Positions 37,738 to 50,241 of a stretch of DNA of 64,000 nt are shown here, one piece after another. The translations under genes were made by a program, and so were the position numbers. The DNA is taken from positions 51,714,218 through 51,778,217 of the forward strand of contig CM060181.1 in assembly GCA_030549775.1 (NCBI GenBank), written 5' to 3'. The first letter of the stretch is position 1. Each line of letters opens with the position of its first letter. Under the pieces are notes generated by a model. It made no database searches. It worked only from the letters and a program-made list of their open reading frames with translations, and was not told where the DNA came from. The DNA is from Tamarix chinensis (taxonomy: Eukaryota > Streptophyta > Magnoliopsida > Caryophyllales > Tamaricaceae).

Positions 37738-39133
37738 TATGTTGGCCGATCTGTTCTGGACTATCAGATCCATTACTTTACATACATAGTATCCACAATC
37801 ATAGTTGTTTTGTTGTTTTGGACACTGTCAAATAAATTTAGTTAGCTCTCTAACCATTAGATATTAATTTGAATTAAAATAAAATACAAAATAGTTGTCT
37901 TCCTACTTATTATGACAGACTCATATTGAAGATTCTTTGGGTATGGGACACCATTCCCACCTCTCCTTTGATACATCATCCATAGTTCCCTAATAAATAG
38001 AGTTAGATACACAATATTGTAAGCATATATACCTCAAATAATGAAAGTAGAATATATGTATACATAAGCTAATGAAGTAAGAAGTGAAAAGTATACTAAT
38101 ATGTCAATAAATTCTTCCCACCACGACGAGCAACTTCAAAAGGCACGTCATAGGTTCGAAGGGAATCAAATACATAGACTTTATTAAGATCAGATCGGAC
38201 AGCGTACAAAACCCAATGTTCATTTGCAAGGTGAGGAATGATATAGAGCTTGTTGTGTCCCTCAATCAAAATGCGATACGCTAAATAGTTTATGTGCCTA
38301 CCCTCTCTTATTGTGCTACCATTACCTATGTAGGATGGGCACACAAACACAATAAAGGACACCATTTCCTCCATTGCAGCGCAATCTGCTACCAACCTAT
38401 GGACGAAAATAACAATGCATATTTATTAATAACTAATAACTCATATAAGAGGTCATAAAAATTCCAATTGTACAAGTTATGAGTAATAAAATCTCAAAAT
38501 GAAATAATACTTATGTGACATAGACGGCGACACTCATGGTTGACATCCATTCCTAATTATAAATGTCACTTATGTTAACCGTCGATACCATGTAAGTAGC
38601 ATCGTCCCTCCCAACATACTCAGGACGACAATCAATGAAAATATAATTGTCCCTGAGGTATTACTGGTGGAGATTGGCTTTTCTCTGAAGAAGGAATCTT
38701 TTGTGGGGAAACTGATTTTTCAGATTTAGTTCTCTTTCCTTTGGCAACGTTTTCTTTTGTGTTGCTCATTCTGCTAGTACCTCTCTTGGTTTTACTAGCA
38801 GGAACAATCTTCTTTTTTGATTACTTTTTTGATTCCTTAATTGATAATATTAAAAAAAATATGTATTGAGCATATATATATATATATATATATATATGAA
38901 AAAGGTATGAATTGTGTAACTACTAAGCAAGGTCTAATGAAGATGTCGAATGTCAATACCTCTTCAGTAGTGAGACGTATCAGATCCGCAGGCCAAACTA
39001 CGAAGCTTCCATGAGCTTCTAGTACTGTGGTTGCCTCATCGCCCTCTTTATAAAAATGCAAGTGCATACTGCTAATGATTGGAGTGTCAATACTCAACTC
39101 GGCAGTGGCATAGTGACGGTTATGCAGTGGCAT
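37738..39133 (-). pseudogene. Ulp1-like C48 cysteine protease domain (CACTA cargo)
   Basis: Read on the minus strand. 39133-38960 ends in GSFVVWPADLIRLTTEE, the segment that precedes Ulp1 domains in plant CACTA proteins. A lysine- and serine-rich linker follows (about 38813-38640), then an exon-like piece with FIDCRPEYVGRDD (about 38640-38520) that holds one stop near its end. 38395-38096 carries NEHWVLYAV and VFDSL, giving the catalytic His and Asp. After an acceptor, an exon from 37824 reads CPKQQNNYDCGYYVCKV, giving the Gln and the catalytic Cys. The family removes SUMO or related modifiers; whether this copy is expressed is unknown. Exon joints are inferred and at least one stop is present, so I call it a pseudogene with an intact active-site set. 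Confidence 0.7.
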
Positions 39134-39293
39134 GGTGGTGGTTCTCCAATTACACCTATAATATGATAATTAGATAACCTTAAACCAAATAATACATAAG
39201 AAACATAAGTTAGAAGCATACAAACCTTCAAAAATGAAACAAACGGAGGAGAAGGATGAAAAATGATAGGATACAATAGCGAGAAGGTCGTTG

Positions 39294-39298
<5 letters not shown>

Positions 39299-39342
<44 letters not shown>
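39299..39342. repeat. (GA)n microsatellite
   Basis: Pure GA/AG repeat of about 22 units next to the protease-like region. A (TA)n tract also lies at 38874-38896. Confidence 0.95.
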
Positions 39343-39345
<3 letters not shown>

Positions 39346-40762
39346 TAGAGTCGAAAGAGGAAGATGGAAAATGAGGAGCTAGGGCTCGTGGTCAGGCATA
39401 TAACAAACCCTTTATATCGACAATTTTAATCATCCATATTAAGGCCTTTATAATCAACATTAAGAGTTACTAATTTAAACGATGTTGTTTCCCTCACCAA
39501 AAAGAAAAAATTGAACTCTTAATACCAATGATTTATTGTTGGTATTAAGCATATATCGTCAGTAATAAGCATTTCATTATTACCCCATTCCTTGGCGACA
39601 TATTTCCTTCCTATTTCTTCTAACTAAATATGGCTTGCTTATTACTGAGGATGGTATTAAGGAAAATATCATCAGTAACAAGATTTTTATTTATGTTCCA
39701 CTTATTTCGATGGTAATTTTCTTTCCATGGGATTTTGATGAAATATATTACTTATTACTGACAATATAGATCATTGATATTAAGAAATAACTTGTCGGTA
39801 TTTATTTCCCTATATTTTAATAAAAACAAATTGGTGGAAAATTTTGGCGACACTTAACACTAACAATAACTATTATCGATATTAAGTATTTTATTACCTT
39901 TTTCCAGAAAAAAATAAATTCTTCCTCTGATCTAATAGTGACGATTAGTCATCGGTATTAAGGTCTAACACCAACAATTAGTTATCGTTGGTATTAAGAT
40001 CATCGGTGTTAGGCCTTTTTCATGTAGTGTTACTATTCTTAATTTAAGTCATTTTCTCATTTTATTTGGACTTAGGCCATTCATAATTAATTAAAATACT
40101 CCACATGATTTTCTTAGAATATTACAACCCATAAAAATATTAAAATACCAAAAAATTTATATTTAACACATATTAACTAAAATGCCCTTAGGGAAAACCA
40201 AACGCTCTTATTTCATGAAAACCTTATATGTCCGATGTCATATTTTTAAAATACTCAATTTATACATCACCATTGATATTAATTATAATTGTTTCACACT
40301 TAACATATGTTATCAAACCCATATTACAGCCATATATCCTATCGATTATCTTGGAGTTTTCAAAATAATTATTATCATAACGATATCGCATGTTTCTCAA
40401 CTTTCTCATTTTTCAAAATATAATATCAAATCACACATATTAATATTTGATGAGTACATATTTTTACATATTTTATAACCTTTTAATCTTATTTTTTGGT
40501 CTTTTATTTGATTAACATATGAGAAAAATTATGATTTTGTGCTCAAGTGATAATAATCTCATATATATTTAATTTTTAACTAAAATGATATAAAATGAAT
40601 GGGTTTAAAATATAATATTATTTACTAATTCTTTTAATATTATTTTTTAGGCCGAATACTAAAGAAAGCGGGAAAATGAAGCCCAGTAGCAAAGAATAAA
40701 AATTATAAAAGGCAGGAGGCTTGATAATGGACACAAGAAAAGAGATGAGGTATAAAGGTGGA

Positions 40763-41762
40763 TGATACAGACCGCACATTATCAACTACTCCTCTCCTTT
40801 CACTTTTTGGTAGTCATATCCTGTTGTCTCATCACTTATATAATTCCACATTTTCCATCTTTAGGGTAAGTTGGGATCCGAAGTCAGATTAAGGAGTGGA
40901 GGGAACAAGCGTGGGTGGAAGCACTTTTGAACCGTGTTTTTTTTAATTAAATAAGCTTGAATTTGTAACACGTTGTAACCATGGTTGGAACATTAATATT
41001 TTTGTAGGGTGTGTGTGTTTAGTGGCTGATGATGATTTCACCCTAATATTTTGGAAATCCCATTGATAATCTCGGGTTAGGCGGAGTTAGTTATCAATGG
41101 CCGCCCCCGAGCCTAAATGAGTATGGGTAACTTAGTTCTGGATTCCCTATTAGCATTGGATTAAGGATCGGTATTATCCCCTTATAATCGCCTCCTAAAT
41201 CTAATGAAAATAGGAATATTTTTTGACCTCCTTTTTAAGCCAAGTTTGGAATGAACCAAAACTTGAGCCTAGGCCCAAGTTCTGGCCCAGTCGACGAGTG
41301 GCTCCTTGCGCCCTAATAACCCACCTATTTAACCTCCGTTTCCTCCTCGGGGAGCCCCGATCGCGTTTTCTTTGTTGCTCTCCTGGCGGCTCGACCCCTT
41401 TCTCCATTCCGCTTTGTCGTCGACCATTGGTGGTCACCATCGCCGCACATCCACCTTTTCGCCTGCCTCAGATCTTGTCCCTGACATCTAATCTGAGGCC
41501 TTAGGTCAACCGTTTTCTTACCCTTTCCCTCTCTTACCTTTTTGTCGATGTTCGATTCCCGTTATATATATATGACGGGGTTTGCTTGTAAATGGTGAAT
41601 GTTGTTGAATGAAAATCTCTTGGGTTAATTGCTAGATCATGCGCAAATCCGTTGAAGTATCAACATTTGGCTCGGAGAGTACTTCGATTCAGGGGGAAAT
41701 GAGTACGTTCCCGACCCCCGTTTGATGGATCGAGTACGATCCAGCTAGTGGGGTTTGTTTCA
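40763..41762 (+). repeat. 5' LTR of the 7.44-kb gypsy element
   Basis: Starts TGATACAGACCGC, ends GTTTGTTTCA. Homologous along its whole length to 47203-48203. A TATA-like CTTATATAATTCC lies near 40834. Confidence 0.93.
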
Positions 41763-41764
41763 TC

Positions 41765-41776
41765 TGGTATCAAAGC
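41765..41776 (+). other. Primer binding site, methionine tRNA type
   Basis: TGGTATCAAAGC, two bases after the LTR. It differs by one base from the common initiator-Met tRNA complement TGGTATCAGAGC. Confidence 0.85.
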
Positions 41777-42769
41777 TTAAGTTGCTTGATCAGCATTCTC
41801 AAACAGTGTATTTCGTTCTGAACTTCCTTCGATAATTTTTTTTCCTTCTATTCGTCGATCTACACTTACCCTTGGGTTTTCTCTCTGATAGGGACACTGG
41901 TGCGCCTTGATCGAAGCCAGAACAACTACGGATCAGTGGCCCAACGACGGCTTTAGGCATCGTAATAGCGCTACCACCACGCGAAGCTACAGCCGGTCTC
42001 GTTTGCTTCCCCGTTCTTGGTCAATTTTTTGGGTAAACTCATCCCAGAACTTGTATCTCTTGTGGATAATTTATGTTGACTTGGTTTAGCCCTGAGAACG
42101 GATTCAAACCCGTTCGATGATGTTTCCTCACTGCTATGTTCTGTTTGCACCGTTTGGGTTTATTCCCTGCTTGTTTTCTTTGTCGTAAATGTTACTTGCT
42201 CGGCTCGTCCTGTTGTGTCTTTTGCGTTGGAATTATTGCATTCGAAAATGAACTTCTTGGCTCGTGCTATGTTGATCTACCCTGGTGTACATGAGTCAAA
42301 ACCGAACTTGGCCGCACTCGCTTCAAAATTGGTTCGACTCGCCCGGAACTCACTGGGCCGTGCTGACTCGGCTTGGGACTCGTTCGACCCAGCGACTTGA
42401 CTCAGCGCCCGAGCCAGGGCTCGTTTGGCATGGGTCTCGCTGTATTATTTTTCTATCTTTCATTTGAGTATGGTTGTACTTAATTAGGAAAGCCCTGTAA
42501 TTTTCTTTCCTGGCCTGTAAACCCTAATCCCTTCCCCGTTTGTTTCATGTCTCACTTGGGTTGTGTTGCTGATTTCCTTTTTGTTCTACATGCGTATCTG
42601 CCTGGTTGTCTTTCTGTGCATTATTCCTGTGCATTATCTTTGATAGCATGTCTTGACGTTGCCTTGCTGCCTGTCTAAGAAAAAAAAGATGATAAAAAAA
42701 AAGAATCGGACTTAAAACTAAATAATCTTTTTTTTTCCTTTTGGGCCTCCACCTAGACTATAGGGTATA
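41777..42769 (+). other. Untranslated leader of the 7.44-kb gypsy element
   Basis: About 1 kb between primer site and gag start with no long ORF and no recognised protein. A T-rich run lies at 42728-42740. Confidence 0.6.
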
Positions 42770-43945
42770 ATGGCTTAAAGTGAATCTATTGCTGAAATGG
42801 TTAGGACAATGCTTGAGCGACTTAATACCATGGATGCCACGGTGCGAGGACTTAGGGATGAAATGGCTAATAATCAAAACACCGAAAAAACCATCAACCA
42901 ACCTAGGAATAATAATCAGCAAATAGAAAACGATCTTGAGTCAATAGGTTATGGACACTCTCCCAACCCTAATCGCACCTATAGGCAAAATTATTATGGG
43001 CATGATCATGGATTAGGAAGTATCAAATTAAAAATCCCACAATTTAACGGAAAAAATGATCCTGATGCTTATCTTGATTGGGAAAGAAAAATTGAGTTAG
43101 TCTTTGATTGCCATGATTATCCTGGTGAAAAAATCAAATTAGCAATTGTCGAGTTTATGGATTACGCTAGCTCTTGGTGGTGTAGGCTTACTAGGGAAAG
43201 GGAACGTTATGGTGAGCCTCCTATTTCCTCTTGGCCTGAGTTTAAATCCCTAATGTGCCGACGTTTTATCCATTCCCACTACCATCGGGATTTACATCAA
43301 CTCCTTCAATTCCTTAGACAAGGACCGAAAACCGTAGATGAATACTATAAGTAAATGGAGATGTGTCTAACCAAATTAAACATTGATGAGGATTGAGAAG
43401 CCACTATGGCTAGGTTTCTTAAAGGTTTAAATCCTGAGATTGCTGACCTTGTAGAAATCTATCCTTATGTAGAGATGGATGAACTTCTGAACTTGGCTGA
43501 AAAACTTGAGAAACAAATAAAGAATCCTAGAACTAAACATCAAACTCAAACTCAACCTAGATCCTTCACTAGGAGTAATGAGCCATCTAATTGGAAGTCT
43601 CCCCCAAATTCGAGAACCGAAAATGAAGTTTCTAATTCTTCCCTCCCTTTACCGAGTGAGAAGGAAAGATTGTAGCTAGCCCAAGTAGACCAAGCTTGTC
43701 CAGAAATGTCCAATGCTTCAAATGCCTGGGCCATGGGCACATTGCCTCACAATGCCCTAACCGAAGGGTCATGCTCATGAGGGATGGAGAACTAGTCTCT
43801 GATTCTGAGGAAGAAAGAGAGAATACGCTTGAGGAAATTGGGTATGAAAGTGATGAGGACATAGAGCTACCCCTTTCTGAGTCCCTAGTCATTCGTAGGT
43901 CCCTTGCCTCCAATGTTAGGGTCGACCCCTACTTTGATCAATGAG
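42770..43945 (+). pseudogene. gag of the 7.44-kb gypsy element
   Basis: The likely start ATG is 42770; an in-frame TAA follows after one codon (42776). The gag core is readable at 43010-43350 (IKLKIPQFNGKNDPDAYLDW and SSWWCRL) and 43380-43510 (MARFLKGLNPEIADLVEIYP). A CCHC zinc knuckle of the form Cx2Cx4Hx4C lies at 43714-43755 (CFKCLGHGHIASQC), which would bind genomic RNA. Further stops occur at 43352, near 43397 and at 43673. Most are consistent with C-to-T changes in CAA or CGA codons. Confidence 0.87.
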
Positions 43946-46900
43946 ACAACTTGTTCCACACCCGTTTCTATATCAATGGAACTAAAAGTGGCCTAATCAT
44001 CGATAGTGGAAGTTGCGTTAATGTGGCCAGTACCGAGTTAGTCCACAAACTAGGCCTTCCAATCATTAAACACCCTTGTCCTTATAAACTATAGTGGCCA
44101 AGTGAGCTCGGGGAAGTTAAGGTTAAAAAACAAGTCCTCTTAAATATCCAAATTGGGAGATATGATGATAAGATCCTTTGTGATGTTGTACATATGCATG
44201 CTAGCCATGCTCTCTTAGGACGTCCTTGGCAGTTCGATAGAAAGGTCATACACGATAGGTTCAAAAATCGATACACCGTCCATAAGGATGATAGGAAGTA
44301 CGTCCTAGCCCCTCTTTCACCTTCTCAAGTTAAAGAAGATCAGCTCAAGTTGAAGGATGAGTTTGATCGTAGAAAAGCACCTTCCACCCCTGGTGTTGAA
44401 AACCGCCTAGGGTCGGACAACAAACAATAGACTAGCCTTTTTTCTCAAAAGAGGGATGTTGGGCAGGCCTTCTCTCTAAACATGCCTGTCTACGTCTTGA
44501 TCTACAAACACTGTCTCGAGTTACCCACTGACCCTTTATGTTCTCTCCCTCTTGAAGTCCAAAATCTCCTCTCCGATTTCTCTGATTTATTTCCGGAAGA
44601 AGTTCCGAAGGGCCTCTCTTCTCTTAGAGGCATTGAACATCAAATTGATTTCATCCCGGGTGTTAGCATCCCTAACCTCCCCGCTTATAGGGCTAACCTG
44701 GAAGAGGTTAAAGAATTAAAAAAACAGGTCACTGAATTACTCAAAAAAGGTCATGTTAGGGAAAGCATGAGCCCTTGTACAGTACCTGTTTTGTTAGTCC
44801 CCAAGAAGGAATAGAGTTGGCGCATGTGTGTGGATTCATATGTGGTAAAAAAAATCACTATCAAATACCGCTATCCCATCCCTCTCCTAGATGAAATGCT
44901 TGACCAATTAAACGGGAGTATCATTTTTTCCAAAATTGATCTCAAAAGGGGTTACCACCAAATTCGAATGAAGCCCGGCGACGAGTGGAAAACAGCCTTC
45001 AAAACTAACTTTGGGTTGTATGAATGGCTTGTTATGTCATTTGGGCTATCGAACGCTCCTAGCACCTTTATGCGATTGATGAACCATGTGTTGCGCAACT
45101 TCATAGGTAAGTTTTTTGTTGTTTACTTCGATGACATCCTCATATATAGCAAGAGTTATCATGATAATATATCGCACTTAAGGAGTGTGTTATGTGTGCT
45201 TAGGGAGGAGTGTTTGTTTGCTAATCCCTCCAAGAGCAATTTTTGCCTTAAGAAGGTTGTATTTTTGGGCTTTGTGGTTAGTAAGGATGGTGTTAGGGTG
45301 GATGAGGAAAAGATTAGTGCCATTAGAGATTGGCCCACACCACAAAATGTGTCGCAAGTCAGAAGCTTTCACGGGTTGTGTGGGTTTTATCGTAGGTTTG
45401 TTCCCCACTTTAGTACCATCGCTGCCCCTCTTAATGATCTTGTCAAAAAATCCGTAGAGTTTAGGTGGGGCATAGCCCAACAAAAGGCGTTTGATCAATT
45501 AAAAGAAAAACTTGTTAAGGCGCCACTTTAGGCGTTTAATGATCTTGCTCTACCCAACTTTGAAAATGTTTTCGAGGTTGATTATGATGCCTCAGGAGTA
45601 GGCATAGGTGTTTTCCTATCCCAGGAGAAGCGACCAATTGCCTACTTTAGTGAAAAATTGAAAGATGCTTGTCTCAACTACTCTACCTATGAAAAGGAGT
45701 TGTACGCCCTTGTTAGATCTTTAGAGACTTGGCAACATTACTTGTGGCCGAAAGAGTTTATTATTCACACTAACCATCAAGCCTTAGGATATCTAAAAAC
45801 GCAAACAATCTGAATCATCGCCAGGCCAAATGGAGTGAGTTTATTGAGTATTTCCCCTATATTTTCAAATATAAGAAGGGGGGAGATAATAAGGTAGCTG
45901 ACACTTTAAGTCCAAGGTACACCCTTGTGGCCACTATGGATGCTAGTCTCTTAGGATTCTCCCATTTCAAACTGCTCTACTCCGATGACGAGGATTTTAG
46001 AGACTTATTTTCTAAGTGTTAAACTGCTACCTTTGATAAATATTACATGCATGACGGCTACCTCTTTTGAGAAAATCGCTTATGTGTTCCTCGATGTTCC
46101 TTTTGAGAACTCCTCATGTCTGAATCTCATGGTGGCGGCTTAATGGGTCATTTTGGGTATGCCAAAACTCTAGACATCTTAAAGGAAAAATTTTATTGGC
46201 CACACATGAAAAGGGATATGCAATGATTCTGCTCCAATTGTGTGACGTGCAAAATAGCCAAATCAACAACACATCCATATGGGCTTTACATGCCCCTCCC
46301 TATCCTTAGCCAACCTTGGACGAATGTGTCAATGGATTTTGTTCTTGGCCTTCCCCGATCTAACAAGAACAAAGATTCAATTATGGTCATCGTCGATCAG
46401 TTTTCAAAAATGGCCCACTTTGTTCCATGTAACAAAACGAATGATGCCTCCCTAATTGCTGACTATTTCTTCTCAAATATTGTCAGACTACATAGGGTTC
46501 CTAGGACCATTGTTTTAGATCGCGATGTCAAATTTGTGTCCCACTTTTGGCATGTCCTTTGGGGAAAACTAGGCACCAAACTACTTTTCTCAACCTCTTG
46601 CCATCCTCAAACCGACTGACAAACAGAGGTTGTTAACCGCACCCTTAGCAACATGCTTCGAGCCTTTCTTGACAATAACTCACGGCAGTGGGAGTCTGAG
46701 TTACCACATATTGAGTTCGCTTACAATCGGACTTCCCACTCCACCATTAGAAAATCTCCTTTTAAAGTTGTTTACGGGATCAATCCTTTAACTACCCTTG
46801 ACCTTTCTCCTCTTATTCCATCTCAATATGTGTCCTTGGGAGCTGAAAAACTTGCCAAAATGATTAAAGAAATACATGAATCTGTAGCTAAACAGATTAA

Positions 46901-47202
46901 CAAAAGGAATGAGGCAGTGCCGTCCCGAGTTAATTACAATAGAAAAAAGGTTGTCTTCCAGCCTGGGGATTTTGTTTGGATACACTTATGTAAGGACCGC
47001 TTCCCTAATCATCATAAGGGTAAGCTAGATGCAAGGGGGGATGGACCGCTTACTATCTTGGAAAAGATCAATGGCAATGCCTATAAAATAGACCTTCCTG
47101 ACAAGTATGGAGGTATTAGCCCAACTTTTAATGTTTCTGACCTGTCTCCTTTTGATCACTTAGTGCAGGTTTCAGGGATAAAACCCTCTAAAGAAGGGGG
47201 GA
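43946..47202 (+). pseudogene. pol of the 7.44-kb gypsy element
   Basis: Aspartic protease: IIDSGSCVNV at about 43996-44025. Reverse transcriptase: 44600-45500, with [23 protein letters not shown] and YFDD at 45124-45135 (catalytic Asp pair kept). RNase H: 45540-45800 ([22 protein letters not shown]), followed by a 1-nt frameshift near 45812. Integrase: histidine-cysteine zinc region 46130-46250, catalytic core 46330-46640 ([24 protein letters not shown] for the DDE residues). C-terminal module: 46960-47160. Stops interrupt it at several tryptophan positions (TGG to TGA or TAG) and elsewhere. Non-functional. Confidence 0.9.
47190..47202 (+). other. Polypurine tract
   Basis: AAAGAAGGGGGGA directly before the 3' LTR start TGATACGG, the plus-strand priming site of reverse transcription. 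Confidence 0.85.
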
Positions 47203-48203
47203 TGATACGGACCGCACATCATCAACTACTCCTCTCCTTTCACTTTTTGGTAGTCATATCCTGTTGTCTCTTCACTTATATAATTCCACGTTTTCCATCT
47301 TCAGGGTAAGTTGGGATCCGAAGTCAGATTAAGGAGTGGAGGCAACAAGCATGGGCATAAGCACTTTTGAACCATGTTTTTTTGTAATTAATTAAGCTTG
47401 AATTTGTAACACGTTATAATCATGGTTGGAACATTAATATTTTTGTAGGGTGTGTGTGTTTAGTGGCTGATGATGATTTCACCCTAATTTTTTGGAAATC
47501 CCATTGATAGTCTTGGGTTAGGTGGAGTTGGCTATCAATGGACGCCCCCGAGCCTAAATGAGTATGGGTAACTTAGTTATGGATTCCCTATTAGCATTGG
47601 ATTCAGGATTGGTATTATCCCGTTATAATCGCCTCCTGAATCTAATGAAAATAGGAATATTTTTTTACCTCATTTTTAAGCCAAGTTTGGACTGAACCAA
47701 CACTTGAGCCCAAGCCTAAGTTCTGGCCCAGTCGGTCGGTGGCTCCTTGCGCCCTAATAACCCACCTATTTAACCTCCGTTTCCTCCTCGGGGAGCCCCG
47801 ATCGCCTTTTCTTTGTTGCTCTCCTGGCGGCTTGACCCCTTTCTCCATTCCGCCTTGTCGTCGACCGTTGGTGGTCACCATCGCCGCACATCCACCTTTT
47901 CGCCTGCCCCGGATCTTGTCCTTGACATCCAATCTGAGGCCTTAGGTCAAATATTTTCTTACCCTTGCCCTCTCTCCCCTTTTTGTCGATGTTCGATTCC
48001 CGTTATATATATATGACGGGGTTTGCTTGTAATGGGTGAACGTTGTTGAATAAAAATCTCTTGGGTTAATTGCTAGCTCATGTGTAAATCCATTGAAGTA
48101 TCAACGTCTGGCTCGGAGAGTACTTTGGTTTAGGGGGAAACGAGTACATTCCCGACCCCCATTTGACGGATCGAGTATGATCCGTCTAGTCGGGTTCGTT
48201 TTA
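47203..48203 (+). repeat. 3' LTR of the 7.44-kb gypsy element
   Basis: Starts TGATACGGACCGC; the final CA is mutated to TA. The gtgga duplication follows at 48204-48208, then the host LTR resumes with a GA-rich stretch to about 48540. Confidence 0.92.
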
Positions 48204-48645
48204 GTGGAACCGGGTGAGAATGAAAGAGAGGAGAGAAGGTAGAGAAAAAAAATTAAAGAAGGATGACACCATAGAAGATGAGAAAAAGAGAGAGAGAGGG
48301 GGGAGGCAAATGAGACAGGATATAGGATGGAGGGAGCGCAAAGGAGAGAGGTGCCAATTGGAGAAAAAGGAAAATAGGACAAAAGAAAAGAGATAAGAGA
48401 GAGGGAATAACGCATCATAGGAGAAAAAGATAAGAGAAAGAGAGGAGATAGACTTAACACATTGGTAGGGAAAATGAAGGCATCAAAGGAGAAAGAAAGA
48501 GGAGAGAGGTGACAGGTGAGAAAGAAAAAGAGACAAAATAGATCTGGAAGAGTTTATTTTAGATGAAATTTAGAAATTTTTTATTTGAATAAATTACTAA
48601 ATTTTCATCCATATTTATTTTCGGTTATTTATTTCTTTATTTTTG

Positions 48646-48685
<40 letters not shown>

Positions 48686-49619
48686 ATTTTATTTATTTAT
48701 TTATTATGACTAACTAAATATTTATTGTTGAAAAATAGATTGAAACCCTAGGTTATGGTTTGTGACATAATATTAATTTTCTTTGTTTCATGAGATTGTC
48801 CTTTGACTCTACTTTATTGCTATCCTTTATATATATGTAATTCTATCAATTATCATATGTGTTGTGCATGCCTTATTCTAGCTTCCTTATAGTGAGAGTA
48901 TGTAGAATTTTATGCTTGCTAGGTGGGTATGTGAATATGCTATAATTTATATGCATAAACTGTAACTAGGTTAGATAATAATTCACCTAATAGTTTTGTA
49001 CTTCTAACCAGAGTAGTAGAACCTTTAGATATGCGTGGGTCAAAGGAGAGGAATAAAACTAGACATTCTTGATGTAATAGTTTGGGTACTTAGACTAACA
49101 TCCTTCCACTTATGCTTAATGATTTAAATCTAGTTAAACATAGGAGGTACTTGTTTCACCTATATTGCTAGCATTTAGTAAGATTTAATATTGGCACTTT
49201 GTCGTATTGATTATTTTAGGGAATTAATATAAGGTGTATAGATCTACGTGTGGCTTGCAACTTGATTAGTCTCTTTCTTATGATTAAAAGACGACTTAGA
49301 AATTATTATTACATTTTAACCTAATCTAGTGGTAGATTTCGATTTCCCTAGCAAATTCATCATATTTGCATTCATCTATTATTTTAATTAATTAATTTTA
49401 TTTATTTATTTTTATTACTTTCTATTTTTAATCCTCTGTTATTGTGTTTTGCTTATTATTTATTTTTGTATGATGTAGAGGTTTGTTTTATTATTTTATT
49501 ATTTGTGAGCTAGCTAAATAAATGTAAGCCCTCTCAATCCTTGGTATAGAATGATACCTTTATTTACCAATATTAGAGTTGATAATAAGAGAGTTTAAAT
49601 TGCGTGTGGACTAGAGTCA

Positions 49620-49689
49620 TACCAAAGGATTGGTAACTTTGGATTTATTTTGCTAGTGTTTTTTTAGTATGTTGTGTGTTTTTCTTGAG

Positions 49690-49760
<71 letters not shown>

Positions 49761-50241
49761 TGTGTGTTTTCTTTATATCTAGTGTGGTTTACTCGTTTAT
49801 GGTGTTTTTATTATTTAAGGTACTCTCTGGTGAATGCATAGAAGTGGAAAACCATAAGGAGTGCTTTTACGAGTGAATCTTGAATTAGAGAAATCCATTT
49901 GAGCAATTATAAACTTAAAGATTTCTAGTTCTCCTTCATCACCAAGAGCTAAAGACGAGATTTTTGGTTCTTCTCATCATTAGAATTAGAAGAAGAGGCT
50001 TTAAATATCATCACATAACCAACAAAAGAGCCTATTTACTTCGTTTGCATGGCAGTCAATTGGAGTTTGCTAGAGTTGGCAACCCATAATATTATAGAAG
50101 TGGTCCTAAAATGTATTGGCTATCCTATGCCTACTATTGGAAAGGAAAAAGATTTTAAGATCAAGTCTTGCGTACTTCACTGACTTCCCATTTTCCATGG
50201 GCTCTCTAGTGAAGATTCCAACAAGTTCTTAAAGGAGTTTC
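49620..50241 (+). pseudogene. Leader and start of gag of the Athila-type element
   Basis: Begins right after the LTR end. An (ATT)n microsatellite of about 24 units lies at 49688-49760. From about 50040 the frame resembles the N-terminal Athila gag region; the piece ending HFHGLSSED...KFLKEF (about 50190-50241) continues across the solo LTR at 55420. The interruption leaves the target duplication gtttc on both sides. Confidence 0.65.

Larger units (their letters stand above)
35978..40029 (-). mobile_element. CACTA remnant carrying a Ulp1-type protease
   Basis: The right terminus, read on the minus strand from 40029, is CACTACATGAAAAAGGCC. The arms 39400-40025 and 35990-36400 share subterminal motifs of the type TTAATACCGATGATT. 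The centre holds a Ulp1-like gene on the minus strand, a cargo typical of plant En/Spm-like CACTA elements. No transposase (TPase) is recognisable. The left terminus is not found; it may have been lost at the junction with the element ending at 35977. Confidence 0.68.
40763..48203 (+). mobile_element. Complete but dead Ty3/gypsy element, 7.44 kb
   Basis: LTRs 40763-41762 (1000 bp) and 47203-48203 (1001 bp), flanked by a perfect gtgga duplication (40758-40762 and 48204-48208). Primer site 41765-41776 and polypurine tract 47190-47202. Gag, protease, reverse transcriptase, RNase H and integrase follow in gypsy order. The integrase tail reads like CRM/Reina-type chromoviruses (GDGPLTILEKI and ISPTFNVSDLSPF); no separate chromodomain is seen. 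By eye the LTRs differ at about 14 of the first 220 positions. Its coding frame has many stops and at least one frameshift. Confidence 0.93.
40451..49619 (+). repeat. 5' LTR of the Athila-type element, split by a gypsy insertion
   Basis: The two parts are 40451-40762 and 48209-49619, about 1.72 kb without the insertion. The first begins TGAGTACATATTTTTACA like the 3' LTR at 62955. The second contains the conserved GGTTATGGTTTGTGACATAA-type and CTAATCTAGTGGTAGATTT segments and ends GAGTCA, parallel to the solo LTRs at 5340-7218 and 8805-10618. Confidence 0.85.

Noticed and set aside
49676..49876. Poly-Tyr ORF
   Set aside because: It comes from an ATT microsatellite in the Athila-type leader; no family similarity.
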